Part shown: positions 12,335 to 24,724 of the stretch, one piece after another | Layout: every line of letters starts with the position of its first letter | Numbering within the stretch: position 1 is the stretch's first letter | Assembly: GCF_016545825.1 (NCBI RefSeq) | Contig: NC_052618.1 | Location: 21,155,561 to 21,219,560 of the forward strand | DNA: 64,000 bases | DNA from: Eucalyptus grandis | Taxonomy: Eukaryota; Streptophyta; Magnoliopsida; Myrtales; Myrtaceae | Direction: 5' to 3' | Made by a program: the position numbers and the translations under genes | The notes under the pieces: model-generated | What the model was told of the DNA's origin: nothing | Seen by the model: only the letters and a program-made list of their open reading frames with translations | The model's database searches: none

Positions 12335-13560
12335 CCTTTCTATTAGTAAGGGCTTCATTAACATAACAGAATAACAGTCTTTTAAGGTGAGTCACAAATT
12401 TTTGAAAAAATGAGTCATACTATAATTTGATGATTATTTGTGATTTGATTTTTGGATGCAGAATAAATTATTATTGTTATAGTATATTGAAAATCTGTCA
12501 TGTAATCATTTATCAATTAAAAGTATAAGTACAAGGCGATAGTTCCACTTTTGCCCTCCCCGGAGAGGAACGTGGGGTTCCAGGTCCATAAATGCTGCTG
12601 TCTTGGGAGCGAAATAAGATTTTTTTCTCTAATCGATGTGCTTTTCTTATTAAACTCTGGCCTCGTTTCGTCCCCTCGCAATCACAAATTTAGGTAGGGG
12701 TTGGTGAGGGATGGATTATCCAATCCGACCAGCGTGTCAACTGGTTCGGGTTCCGGTTCCGATTCCGATTCCGTCATCTCCAAACATTACATGGGACCCC
12801 AGCAACGGGACAAAAGGCCAAAGGGTGGAAGAATGGGTGGTGGTGGTTCATTTCCTCCTCATTCGCATTTTGTATCTTTGTGCTTTTTCACATACTGTCG
12901 TTTTGGCTCTCCTAAAAGAGCAAAAAAAAAAAAAAAAAAATCCTGACCAGGAACGCACTGGGAATCGCCACCCAAATGCCCGGATCCGAAGGCCCGGTTG
13001 CTCGGCCGGCGCGTGGGACCTACCCGGGCTCGGAGTGGATTGGAATTTTAGTAAGATATGAAATCCTCCGCATGTGGAAGGAAGCTAACGAATGTCTTTG
13101 TTCGGTTAATCACCAAACATAACAACGATGGATATATAGTGAAATCCAATCTCATGGCATGTTTGGTGAATCTAGAGTGGGATTATGTAAAAGAATGGAT
13201 AAGAGTTTTGAATAAATTACTCGAAAAAGTGATAGAGGATTTAAATGGCGAGGTGCGGCTTTATCTAATAAGTTAAGTTTTTAAAATGATTAAAGGTTGT
13301 TTGACAATTTTTTGTAGAGAAAAGAGAATAATATTGGAAGTATGGAACGATGGCCACTGCCCTGATGGTCTCTATTAATGATTGCCACTACCACCATAGT
13401 AGATCACCTTTGTTCTGGCAATCACGTCACAACAAAAAATCTACAGAGACAGAGGGAGCAAGAGCCAAGAACGGGAAACAAAGAGAATCGTTACTACCGC
13501 GATGGTTGGATGAGTTATTGAGCAATGACATGCTAAATAGCACCGATACTAATATGTGAT
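12335..13560. repeat. Repeat block R, copy 1, with GGTTCC hexamer array
   Basis: The first of four copies in the window (others: 14955-15286 plus 19250-20175, 33290-34520, 35965-37190). Shared landmarks in order are an AAGCCTTTCTATTAG stretch, CCACTTTTGCCCTCCCCGGAGAGGAAC, TTTAGGTAGGGGTTGGTGA, a hexamer array of GGTTCC/GATTCC type near 12739-12772, GGACAAAAGGCCAAA, GGATCCGAAGGCCCGG and GATTGCCACTACCACC. Open frames on both strands are not conserved in frame, so it is treated as non-coding repetitive DNA. Superfamily unknown. Confidence 0.65.
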
Positions 13561-14011
13561 ACATAACACGACACGCTGACAAATCATTTATAAAAAAATA
13601 TAAAATTCCAATACGTTAGGATACATTGTATATTAAATATATATTTTTAAATATACATAATAAATTATCATTTTAATGATTATTTCAATCAAATTCACTA
13701 ATAAATAAATAAATAAGCCTAGAATGAATTTAAACTAAAAAATTAATACATCATTTATTAATATCATTTATTGTTTTAGTTTGACAAATTCAATTCCATT
13801 CTAATAATTCATAAAATTTGAAAGGAAAAAAATTAATTCACATTCTAGACTTGCGTGTCAAACATGTTGAAAGAGAAGAGAAAAAAATTGAAGAGTGAAT
13901 TGTGTATCACATGAAGTAAAAGTCAAAAGAGAAAAAAAAAATTACTAGGTTTTCATGCTTTCCCCATTAATTATTTTTGTTATTTTTTTTATTGTTCACA
14001 CACACACACAC

Positions 14012-14062
<51 letters not shown>

Positions 14063-14954
14063 AAATTTTTTGAAATTGACTTCATGTGTCAGAATCACTT
14101 ATTAGAAACTCACATGTTGGAATTCCAACTCAAGTGTTAGAGAGTATTGGGAAAGTTAACTAGATGTCGGATTTTCTGATATGTATTGACAGAGTATTAG
14201 AGAGTGTCTGAGAGTGTCAAAGAGTATTGAACACATGTCAGGGTATTCAAGACGATACGAAAGCTTTTGGAGAGTGTTGATGTTTCCTAGATGACATGTA
14301 TTGTATATTCAGTGTCCACCAAGGACTAGCTGGTTTAAGGTCATTACATATACATTTGATGCGATAATGTTTCACTAATTTGTTGCGACAGTGAAATAAC
14401 TTTTACCGAAAGTCTTTTTTGCTATATATAGAGGAGATAACATCTATGACAATTCCAAACAAAAAATATTACAGGTTTAGGAGGAAAGTAATTAACATAT
14501 TTCAACGGAATTTAATCAATAGTGAAGTATATAGATAGAGACAAAATATCAAAAGTAAATCGATGACAAAACACCCATAAACTACAACAAAGATACATAT
14601 TGGAATTTAACCGATGAAGAAGTATATGAAAACTACAGTAAATATATATGCCGTAATTTAATTGACAATGAAATATCTAAAGACTACATCTAAAACTATG
14701 ATGCATTAATTGAAAGATAATGTATTTTGTTTGTTTTAGTGGGGTTCAACAGTACAATAAAAACTAGTATTTATTTGTTTCACAACATAACTAGCTATAT
14801 GCAGCTTTTCATCAGTTTCTTTTAATTCAATATCTTCCTCTCATCACGAACTTCTCATCTCCAAGTAGTTATTAAATTCATATAAATGAATAACATCCTA
14901 ATCATATATGTGATGCAACTAGCTACAACAACACTTAATCCACAAAAGCAGAAA
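13561..14954. repeat. Repeat block S, copy 1
   Basis: AT-rich spacer joining two R blocks. It is repeated at 34521-35964 and truncated at 37191-37784. Contains a (CA)n/(TA)n microsatellite at about 13996-14060 and a run of short degenerate units built on TGTTAGAGAGTATTGGGAAAG / TCGGAGAGTGT at about 14090-14280. No gene. Confidence 0.6.
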
Positions 14955-15286
14955 AACCTTTCTATTAGTGAGGACTTTGTTAGCATAACAGTCCTTAAGA
15001 TGAGTCACAAATTTTTGAAAAAAGGAGTACTATAACAATTTTATAATTATTTGTGATTTGTTTTTTTATGGGACAAAATAAATTATTATTCTCATTGTAT
15101 ATTGAAAAACTATCACATAATTATTTATCAATTAACAAGTGACGAGCACAAGGTGATAATTCCACTTTTGCCCTCCCCGGAGAGGAACGAAGGGTTCCGG
15201 GTCCAAAAAGGCTGCTGCCTCAAGAGCGAAACAACATTTTTTTCTCTAATCCATGCGCTTTTCTTATTAAACTCTGGCCTCATTTC
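14955..15286. repeat. Repeat block R, copy 2, left part (interrupted by LTR-type insertion)
   Basis: Matches 12335-12690 and 33290-33625. The copy is split at 15286/19250 by the nested element and resumes at 19250. Confidence 0.7.
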
Positions 15287-18200
15287 TGTCGCGACCCGAC
15301 CTCGCCGCCCTCGAATCCCTCATCATAAGGTCAGGTTTAGGGGTACTTGATCTCGAGATCGCAAGCTCTCCCAAGCTCGTACCCCGCGTGACAGTAGGTT
15401 TGTCGCGATCCATACCCACATAAGCGACACACCTAAAAAAAGGAGTCGAATGTGGATATCGAATTTAAGGGTACTTTTACCATGGTAGCCCTCTCGATAG
15501 TACGCTTCACCCATTAGGATGGCATCACTTCATCCTTTGGGCTACTCCCACATCAAGTATGCTAAACCATAGTGAATTTCATCGAAACTCATACCCCGCG
15601 TGACAACGGATTTATTTATACGATCTACTTATTTATGACAACCTAAAAATAGACGGAGTCGCCACTAGCCTTAACTTTGGGGGTCGGCTAGAAACCCAAT
15701 CGAGGGTCGGGAGTGTTCCTCGATTCCTACGCAACCGAGATATCTAGGTTCGGGGACTTGGGTTACGCTAATATTGCTATTAGCGCCCTTTCGGTACCTA
15801 ATCAGTATGTTGTATTTTTCCTAATATGTCAATGCGTTTCTCTTTACATTTTCGGGATCATCAATTCCTAGGCTAAGTGATCATGCATGGTTGATCATTT
15901 TCATTCAATTCTATTTCTAAAAAATGAAAAGAAAACAATCAATGAAATTGAAAGCACAAGACATGAAGTAAACAATCAAGAGAAATTAGTAAACCTAATC
16001 ATGCAATTCTAAAGAATATAAAAGAGAAAACAATCGAGAAAGAAAGGAAACCCGCAACTCGTCGGGCTTTATACAATGCATAAAACCCGAGACATATGTC
16101 GGAAAAATGGGTATTACATGAAAATGGTCGGAATGGACATCGACCTTCACCCTCTTCGTGCTTTCTCCATTTTCGGGATCTTAAGCTAAACCTAATCTAA
16201 TAAACCTATAACTAGGTATATGCAGTGGAAGGAAACAAACAAACATATCAAAACATCAAAACATCAAAGAACTGGACATTATTAGAGTTCAAAAATGGTG
16301 ACTAAAGTCATGAAGTCTTTACACCAAATTCTAAGTGAAATCCCAAGATTTAGCATCATTATGTATTACACCTAAATTATCTATCTAACGATCACACACA
16401 AAGCATATAACATGACAAACATTCAAGCCATATGACCTTGGTCCTCAATTAACCCAAAACAATGAATGAACCAACTAAAGATCATTTATTCCAAAACATG
16501 CACCATTGAATTCACTTAACATATGTATTTAAGGCAAACGGAGCAATCAATGTGTAACCCACATGATACCTAAAACCGCTTTGTAGACAATTGATAAAGG
16601 ATGTCATTCCATGAAGGAAGCACCTCAAGATTCCTAACGCATGAATTTCTAAAAATATTAAGAACATGAACAAGTCATTCAAGAATAGATCATAGTAGCA
16701 TGTCACACCGTCATTCTACAACATATTGAAAGCAATTTGGACAAATCTACTATTTCATCTTAAGACTAACGACAACTAGCCACAGAAAGGACAGCATTGC
16801 AGTTCAAGACAAATTCCAAATTTCAAAGCTCAATTTGAAAAAAGGAAAGGCAGGGCAAATGATGGGCAAATTAGACAAACTAGGCATCGTTAGAAAGCTT
16901 AAGGTGTCCTTTACGAATTCCTATTAGGTGACAATTGCAATTTAGGTCTTTTTCTAGCTCAAGCAAAGCCATTTGTATAAATGGTCAGATCAGATCATAA
17001 CAAGCAGAACACATCAGCAGATTAGTGCTCTTTGCAAGAAGCATCAGACAGGGCAAATGATGACCAAATCGCACATATAATATGTCATTAGAAAGCTTGA
17101 GAAGTCTCCTATGAATCCTTAGAAGGTCATGAACACAATTGAAATCATTTTCTAGCTCAAACGAAGACATTTAGCAAAGAGGTCAGATCAGTAACAGAAA
17201 TAACCACACAGACCAGAACAACTTTTCAGATTCTGGAGTAGACTTTTAAAAAAGATTTCATGTGGCTAATGATATCGGATCAGGACGTATTATAGCTCGT
17301 TAGAAAGATAATCAAACCATCTTTGACTTTCATGAAGACATCGAGCACAGAAAACCACAACAACCAGCTCATATCAATTCATTTTGCACAGAAGGTCATC
17401 CGAAACAGAGAAACAAATATTTGGCAGATTCTGGACCTAACTTTGGACAGGCAAAAACCATATTAAATGAAGTCCGATTAGGGAATTTTATAGATCATTG
17501 GAAAGATAATCGAACCATCTTCAACCTATATGAAGACTTCGAACACAGACAACCACAGCAACCCACTCATCTAATGTCATTTTGCACAGAAGGTCAGATC
17601 AGAACACAGAACACAATAAACAACACAGGTTCAGTAACAATGGCACAATGAGTGGCATCAGATCTATATACTCGGTAAATCAACTTCTAAGAAATGTTTC
17701 ATATCAACACGTTTTCAGATATGACATTATCATAACCTATTTCTCGCTCATGCTTTTGAGGTATTTCATCAAACACTTCACGTACAACAAAACGATTAAC
17801 TGAAGCTATGGAACGGGACTGAAGCTATGTTCTCATCTAACATTCTAAAATCAATATTAAAATCACAGAGCCATCACAAGTCATCTAGTTACAGCTCAGA
17901 TCTTAAGTGAATCACACCTGAACTACGTGAACGTGATTCTTCTACAAATCTTTTTGCAACAGAGCAGGAGAGAGGGGAATGAGTTTACCTGGTTTATTAG
18001 TGATACGGATACTGATCGAGCCAGAGACAGAGAGTTGAGCCGAGGCTTCCAACTTGGCGTGAACCCGAACCACTGTATCTCGAGCTCCGGAAGGGCGCGA
18101 TTCACAACGAGGGCGTTAGATCCAACCGAGAGAGCGATTACCAGAGAAAACGAACGAGAGAGGGGAAGGTCAGAATCCAAGACCCGAACGGATTGAGAGA

Positions 18201-19249
18201 GAGAACGGAAATTGAAACCCTAACGGATCGAGAGGGATAGAAGAAGAGCTCACCGATCCCGTGAACCCGATCTAGAGAGAAAATCAGTTAACCGTCGTCG
18301 TCGTCGCAGCTATCTCCGATCCTCCCCGGTTGACTTCGGATCGAATCAGATCAGGCGAACAAAATCACGGGCGTCATTGCCGATGTCACCAATCCTCGAC
18401 GGTTTGCTTTGGATCTAAATCCACAGTGCCGAGAGATCCAGCGAAAAACCAAAGAGAGTGCGAGCGAAAACAGAGCTTCCAATCTCCAAATCTTGAGAGC
18501 GATTGATCGAAGACCAAGAGAGATTCTTCTGGATTGAGCGTGAGAGAATCGATCAAGAGGGAGACCGATTCCGAGAAAGCCAGCCGTTGATCCAGCAAGA
18601 AAGAATCAAATCCTGCGAGCCTCTACCCCTCCGATCACGCGCCCAATGGAGGAAAACCCTCACTGTCCACCCCCAGCTTCAAAGAGAGAAGATCGAGCCA
18701 AAAAGGAATCGCCGGTCTGGCCAGAGGAGTTGGCCGTTGTTCCGTTCGGTTGCCCTCAGAGAATCCGCGAGGGAGCCCCCGAGAGTAGAGAGAGAGAGAG
18801 AGAGCGGGAACTCCCAGAAAAAAAAGAGAGCGAGCGCGGGAGGGAGAGAGTCCTTTAGCGAAAAAGAGATCCCCTTTTTATATTCTTTTTTTCTTCTTTC
18901 TTTTATTTTTTCTTTTTCTCTCCTTTTTATTTTTTCCGTTTTCCTTTTATTTCTATTTTTTTTTTTCTTTTCATTTCATTTTTTTCTTTTTGTTTTGTTT
19001 TGTTTTCTTTTTTTTTTTCTCTTTCTTTTTTTCTTTTTCTTTGTTTTCTTTTCATTTTCATTTTCATTTTTTATGTTTTCATTCATCCATTTTTTAATCT
19101 TTTTGGCTCTTTATTCTTTTTCTCTCTTTTTTTTTCGTTTTTCCTTATTTCTAATTAATTTTTTATCTTTTCATTTCAAACAATTTTTTTTTTTTTTTTT
19201 TTGCAGAAATGAATGTTTAAAACGTCGACAAAAATTTCGAGTGTCAACA
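15287..19249. mobile_element. Nested LTR-type insertion, 3.96 kb, probably a solo LTR
   Basis: Begins TGTCGCGACCCGACC and ends GAGTGTCAACA, i.e. TG...CA termini, with an exact 5-bp duplication ATTTC at 15282-15286 and 19250-19254. The unoccupied site is directly visible at 33618-33626 (CCTCATTTCGTCCCC). No sequence near the 3' end repeats the 5' end, and no gag-pol reading frame is present, so a single very long LTR is the simplest reading; long LTRs of several kb occur in Tat/Ogre-type Ty3/gypsy elements (inference). It includes degenerate internal repeats (16850-17650), a region rich in GAGAGA-type purines (18150-18860) and a T-rich tail (18860-19206). The 262-codon frame across the tail is compositional. 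Confidence 0.75.
16850..17650. repeat. Degenerate tandem subrepeats inside the LTR-type element
   Basis: About four units of roughly 190-200 bp, each with a core like CRTTAGAAAGMTWA, a following CCATCTT/GTCTCCTAT stretch, GAAGACATCGAACACAGA and CAGAAGGTCAGATCAG. Identity between units is moderate. Confidence 0.55.
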
Positions 19250-20175
19250 ATTTCGTCCCACGCAATCACAAATTTAGGTAGGGGTTGGTGACGGCTGGAT
19301 TATCCAATCCGAATGGGGCGTGTCGATTGGTTCAGGTTCTGGTTCTGGTTCCGGTTCCGGTTCCGGTTCCGGTTCCGCCATCTCTAAACGTTACGTGGGA
19401 CCCCAGCAACAGGACAAAAGGCCAAAAGGGGGAGAATGGGTGGTGGTGGTTCCGTTTCCTCCTCCTCATTCACATTTTGTATATTTGTGCTTTTCACGTG
19501 CTGTTGTTTTGGCTCTCCCAAAAGAGAGGGGAAAAAAGAAAATCCTGACTTGGAACGCACTTGGAATCGCTACCCGAATATGCTCGGATCCAAAGGCTTG
19601 GTTGCTCGGCCGGTGCGTGGGACCCGCCCGGGCTCGGAGTGGATTGGAATTTTAGTAAGATATGAAATCCTCTGCATGTGGAAGGAAGCTAACGAATGTC
19701 TTTGTTCGGTTAATTAACCGAACATAACAGCGATGGATATATAGTGAAACCCAATCTCATGGCGTGTTTGGCCAATCTAGAGTGGGATTATGTAAAAGAA
19801 TGGATAAGAGTTTTGAATAAATTACTCAAAAAAGCAATAGAGCATTTAAATGGCGAGGTGCAGCTTTATCTAATAAGTTAAGTTTTTAAAATAATTAAGG
19901 GTTGTTTTTACAAATTTTTGTAGAAAAAGAGAATAATATTGGAAGTATGAAATGATCACTGCTGCTCTCTGATGGTATCTATTAATGATTGCCACTACCA
20001 CCACAGTAGATCGCCTTTGTTCTAGCAGTCACGTCGCAACGAAAAATCAAGAGATAGAGGGGGCAAGAGCCAAGAAAGGGAAACAAAGAGAATCGTGACT
20101 ACCGCAGGATGGTTGGATGAATTATTGAGCGATGACATGCTAAGTAGCACCGACACGTTAACAAGCCATCTTTAA
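19250..20175. repeat. Repeat block R, copy 2, right part
   Basis: Continuation of the R block after the nested insertion. Carries the longest GGTTCC array of the four copies (about 19331-19378). Ends in a segment matching 13330-13560 (GATTGCCACTACCACCACAGTAGATCGCC). Confidence 0.65.
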
Positions 20176-21494
20176 AAAATATATATATAAAATTTGAGAA
20201 TGAGTGTTATAGTAGGATTATAGTATGACTGACAAAAAAAAAAAGTCTACAAAAGGGGAAAAATTAGTGCATTGAGATGCCATTTTCAAGAAAAATAGTG
20301 ATATTTTCAGGTGTTGGCTCAAATGGGTTGGAAATCCTTTCTCACCCTTCGGTACGGAAATGGCTTTTTGCCTATGGATTTTACTTCGAAATGACTTGCT
20401 AGGCTGATGGTGGTTTTTGAGATCTAGTTTACTTACTTTTCCTGGTCTAGCTCACAATTCCCGTTTCCTCTTTCTTTCTTCCTCCTCTGCTTCCCTCTTT
20501 TCTTCTTCCTTCCTGTTTATGTTGCGGCACTGTGAAGTCCAACGCCTCAAATCCAGTCGCAACCCAACAACGGTGGCCATGGGATTAGCTTAGAAGTCGA
20601 TCTTGATCTCTAAGGTGATTTCGATGTATTAGTCTTATAAGTGTAGATCTTTGATATTAGGTATGTCTGAAGAGGAATAAAGCATTTCACGTTGATAGTT
20701 GGCTCATACCTCCCTTGAATTAGGGCTCCGACTATAGCCCCCATCTCGGATATATCCACCACAAGATGAGATATCGAATGCTTGCTCCTCATCCCAATAT
20801 TGACTAGCTATAGCCATACGTAGCTGACCATGAGTAGTAGTACGCTTGATGGGCGTGTGCCGATCATAGACCACGGGCCCCTACATCGGCCACACTTCAA
20901 TTGTTGACATTCATCTAATTTGGTAGGTAACATGTGTCGACAAGAATTTCATGTCGCATGCATCATATTTGCCAATTCTCTTCCTTCAACATGTCTTGAC
21001 CTGACAAAAATTTCACTTTTGCTCATTGTTATTTACTTAGCTTCGGCTTGGTTTGTTAAAAATTAGTGCTTTTGAAAAACATTTTCAGAGAACTCATTTT
21101 TTATAAAAATAACAATATTTATAGTGTTCGCATGAAATTGAGTTGGAAATCGTTTCCCACCCTTTTTCATGGAAAATGGCTCTTTGCTTATGGATTTTCC
21201 TTCCAAATGACTCTCACTAGACTGATGGTGGGTTTTGAGATTTGTCACACCCCAAAACCAACAAGGGGTATGACAAAATGAGAAACTTTTAATCCAACTA
21301 TTTAATATACATATATAATCATATTTGTGTTATTTCATTTCAACAAATTTTATTCAATTTTGAAAATGCTCATTTAAATTATCCTCACAATTCAAACATC
21401 GATGATCAAATTTATTGATTAATCTCTAATCAAAAACCATATAAATGGTCTATTCATAATCCATCTTATATCAAGATATACGCCAATGGTCTAT
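20176..21494. other. Repeat remnants between units 1 and 2, no gene seen
   Basis: 20245-20600 repeats the fragment found upstream of NAC-A and NAC-B (GATATTTTCAGGTGTTGGCTC to CCAGTCGCAACCCAAC) and contains an unoccupied TIR-element site near 20433. 21063-21240 is a more diverged copy of the same fragment. 21242 onward begins TGTCACACCCC, an LTR-like start, but no matching end could be placed. Confidence 0.5.
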
Positions 21495-23156
21495 CCATTA
21501 AATAATCTTTTACTTAATAGCAAACCATGATCACGACAGTGATGACACAACGCCTACTGACAAGGCAATCAAGATTCTTTCCTTGGTAAGGTCTCCACCT
21601 ACAAATTCAGTGGCTTGACCCAAAAAGATATCTTAAACCTGGTATGCATACCCATAAGCCTATCAATGGACCAACATCGATATTGAACACCAAACCTACA
21701 TCCTCCAATATCTAGAAATACAATCCATAAATTAATCTCATAATCCACATTACATTTCACAAACCAATCATATAACCTTTGTAATTCAATTCATCCAAAA
21801 TTAATAGTTTTTTTGTAAAGCATTTACATATTATTTCATAAACTGAATTCATAAATTGATATGTACAACCTTTTGTAATGTTTTTCATAAAATGCTTCTT
21901 AAATTATCTTATAACTCATTCCATAAAACAATTCGCAAAGCTATACATATATATTATTTCACAATACCTTTCATAAAACCACTCGAATCATTCTCAAATA
22001 TTAAAAGGTAGTAATTGTCTAATCTAGACTTTTAAACAATAAACATGCTTGATTACTCGTAAGATACTTAAATCTTTATCTCTTTCAAGACATGAGTTTA
22101 CAAATCCATAAAAGAGATAGCATTACTCATTTGGATGTGCCCTTAACCAAATAACAAGGCACAATTAAATTAATGAACTCTCAATCGTATCATATAAGCA
22201 AGAAATAACATCAAAACTAAGTGAAACTCTATATCAATTATGGCACGGCTAAACTAAGCCTAAATGCCAATAAAATAAGTCTCACGCATCAACAAATCGC
22301 TTACTTGAAGCAATTATTCAAATCTAAATGTAACGTAAAACTTGCTCACAAAATTCTAAAATTTCGTTTCGACAAAACCGTTGCTTCAAATGACCATCAA
22401 ACCCACTACTCAAAAATTGGATTATACAGCTCAAGTTTCCCAAAATTCCGATTTCAAGCCCTAAACTCAAAAACTATTTGTTGACATCTGAATTTTTGTC
22501 AACGTTTTAAATATCCATTTATTTTGCAAAAATATAAAAATTTATAATAAAAAATTAATAAATGATAAAAAAAAAAAATGATGAAGTCATGTGGGCCGTT
22601 ATGTCTGGCCCACTTAGCGACTTTCAGCCCTCTAAGGGTGCATTTGATCAATATTCCCAAAAAGAACTTTCAGCCTCTAAAGCCCTTTTTTTTAAGAAAA
22701 TCTTTGGACCGTTTAGAATCATTTTGAAATAACTTTTAAGTGAAAATAGTATTGGAAAAGCTAAAAGCCCAATGCTAATAGGAACTAGTTTTGAGCTTTC
22801 AGTATTTTGTCAAATGCTAAAACTTATTTTTTTCTTTCAAAACTATCTTCACTCATTCTTCAAATTTTTTATTCTACCATCGTTATTATTTTTAAAAATA
22901 CCAAATAATGCTAAAAAAATCACACACACACACACATATATAAATTCTAAAACAATTAAATATATTAGGTCTTCTAAAAAAATTATTTATATATTTGATT
23001 TTTTTAGCATATGTATTTGATTTTTTTAGTATTATTGTCAAAATTTATATTTAAAAAGTTGCATACATTATTTTTTTCAATTCTAAACAAATAAAAATTA
23101 AAAAACTTTGACGAAGAGTTTGCTATTTTTTAAAAATTATATATATATATATATAT

Positions 23157-23662
23157 GGGTTAATACCTTGAAAAACCCCAAATTGGTACACATGTGACAA
23201 ATTTACCCCAAACTATTTTTTTGACCACAAAAAACCCTAAACTTGTATACCTTTGACAAATTTACCCTAAACTGGTACACTTGTGACAAATTTATCCTAT
23301 GTTAGTTTTAGTTAAATTTTCTCGTTAAATTATAAAGTTAAATAACACGTAACAATTGACCGGTATATCAATTTGAGATTTTACACTCTAATTGTCACAG
23401 TTTATAATTTTTGTGATTTTTTTGTGGTATTAATCTATTTTTTCGGAGGGTATATTAGTCACAAATTTACCAGTTTGGGGTTTTTGTGGTCGAATAAATT
23501 TGTTTGGGGTAAATTTATCATAAATGTACCAGTTTAGGGTTTTTATAGTTAGTCGGGGTAAATTTGTCACAGGTGTACCAGTTTGGGATTTTTCATGGTC
23601 AAAAAAATAGTTCGGGGTAAATTTGTCACACATGTACCAGTTTGGAGTTTTTTAAGGTATTA

Positions 23663-23666
<4 letters not shown>
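23157..23666. mobile_element. MITE with GGGTTAATACC termini inserted in a TA tract
   Basis: About 510 bp, starting GGGTTAATACC and ending GGTATTAACCC, lying between two TATATA runs. The arms carry repeated, mutually inverted units of the type CAAATTTACCCYAAACTGGTACA and AAAAACCCYAAACT. Missing from the paralogous position in unit 1 (about 1615). The target-site duplication cannot be measured inside the TA tract. Confidence 0.7.
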
Positions 23667-23713
<47 letters not shown>

Positions 23714-24290
23714 TTGACTTTTTAGTATTATTCTCAAATTTATATTTAAAAAGTTACATACATTATTTTTCAATTTTAAACAAATAAAAGTTAAAAAATT
23801 TCGATGAAGGATTTGATCTTTTTTTTTTAATTATATATGTATTTGATTTTTTTAGCATTATTGTGAAAATTTATATTTAAAAAGTTGCATACATCATTTT
23901 TTCAATTTTAAGAAAATAAAAATTAAAAAATTCCGATGAAGGGTTTGGTCTTTTAAAAAAAAATTATATATGTGTTTGATTTTTTTAGTATTATTGTTAA
24001 AATTTATATTTAAAAAGTTGCATACATATTTTTTTTTCTCAATTTTAAACAAATAAAATTAAAAATATATATATAATATTAATCATCCATAGAGCTTTTC
24101 AAATGTATTTTCTACCAAATAACATTTCTCTCAAAGACACTTCTCAAAGCATAGTTTATCAAACAACTTTTGTATTTGCCTAAAGTGCTTTCAGTTAAAC
24201 TGTTTTGTATTTTCCTAATAAGCTTTCAAAATATTGAACCAAACGCATCCTAACCCTGTTTGCCTCTCTTATCTTTATTTCTTTCTTGAA

Positions 24291-24724
24291 AAAATGTCAC
24301 AAATGGTCCCTAGACTTCTACTTCATGTGCAATCTCGTTTCTGAGCTTTCGATTTGCTCAATTTGCTCCTTGAACTATCGATAAATGTCTGATCTAGTCT
24401 CGACTATTTGAAAATTGACAAATTTCGTCATTTCGTTAGTTAAAGTTAACAGAATTGGACATTTTGGTCTTTTTTTTTTTTTTTTTTTTCTTCTTCTTCT
24501 CTCTTCCCTCTGCTGACTCGGTCAACGAAGGGAAGAGATAAGAAGAAGAAAAAGACCAAAATGCCCAATTATGTTAACGGAATGACGAAATTGATCAATT
24601 TTCAAATAGTTTGAATTAGATCGGATATTTATTGATAGTTTATGAACCAAATTGAGTAAATCGAAAACTCAGGGACGAGATTACACATTAAGTAGAAGTC
24701 CATGGACCATTTGTGACATTTTCT
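24291..24724. mobile_element. Foldback MITE, unit 2 copy
   Basis: Paralog of 2180-2641. Here the ends are better preserved: AAAATGTCACAAATGGTCCC at the left and GGACCATTTGTGACATTTT at the right, an almost perfect terminal inverted repeat. Confidence 0.7.

Noticed and set aside
18503..19291. 262-codon open frame on the plus strand
   Set aside because: It runs from purine-rich GAGAGA text into a T-rich tail, giving Arg/Glu-rich then Phe/Leu-rich strings. It lies wholly inside the LTR-type insertion and has no domain or conserved counterpart.
21242..22488. Possible LTR starting TGTCACACCCC and ending GTTGACA
   Set aside because: The flanking pentamers do not match (GAGATT against TCTGA) and no second copy of the ends defines an element; only the start looks like an LTR.
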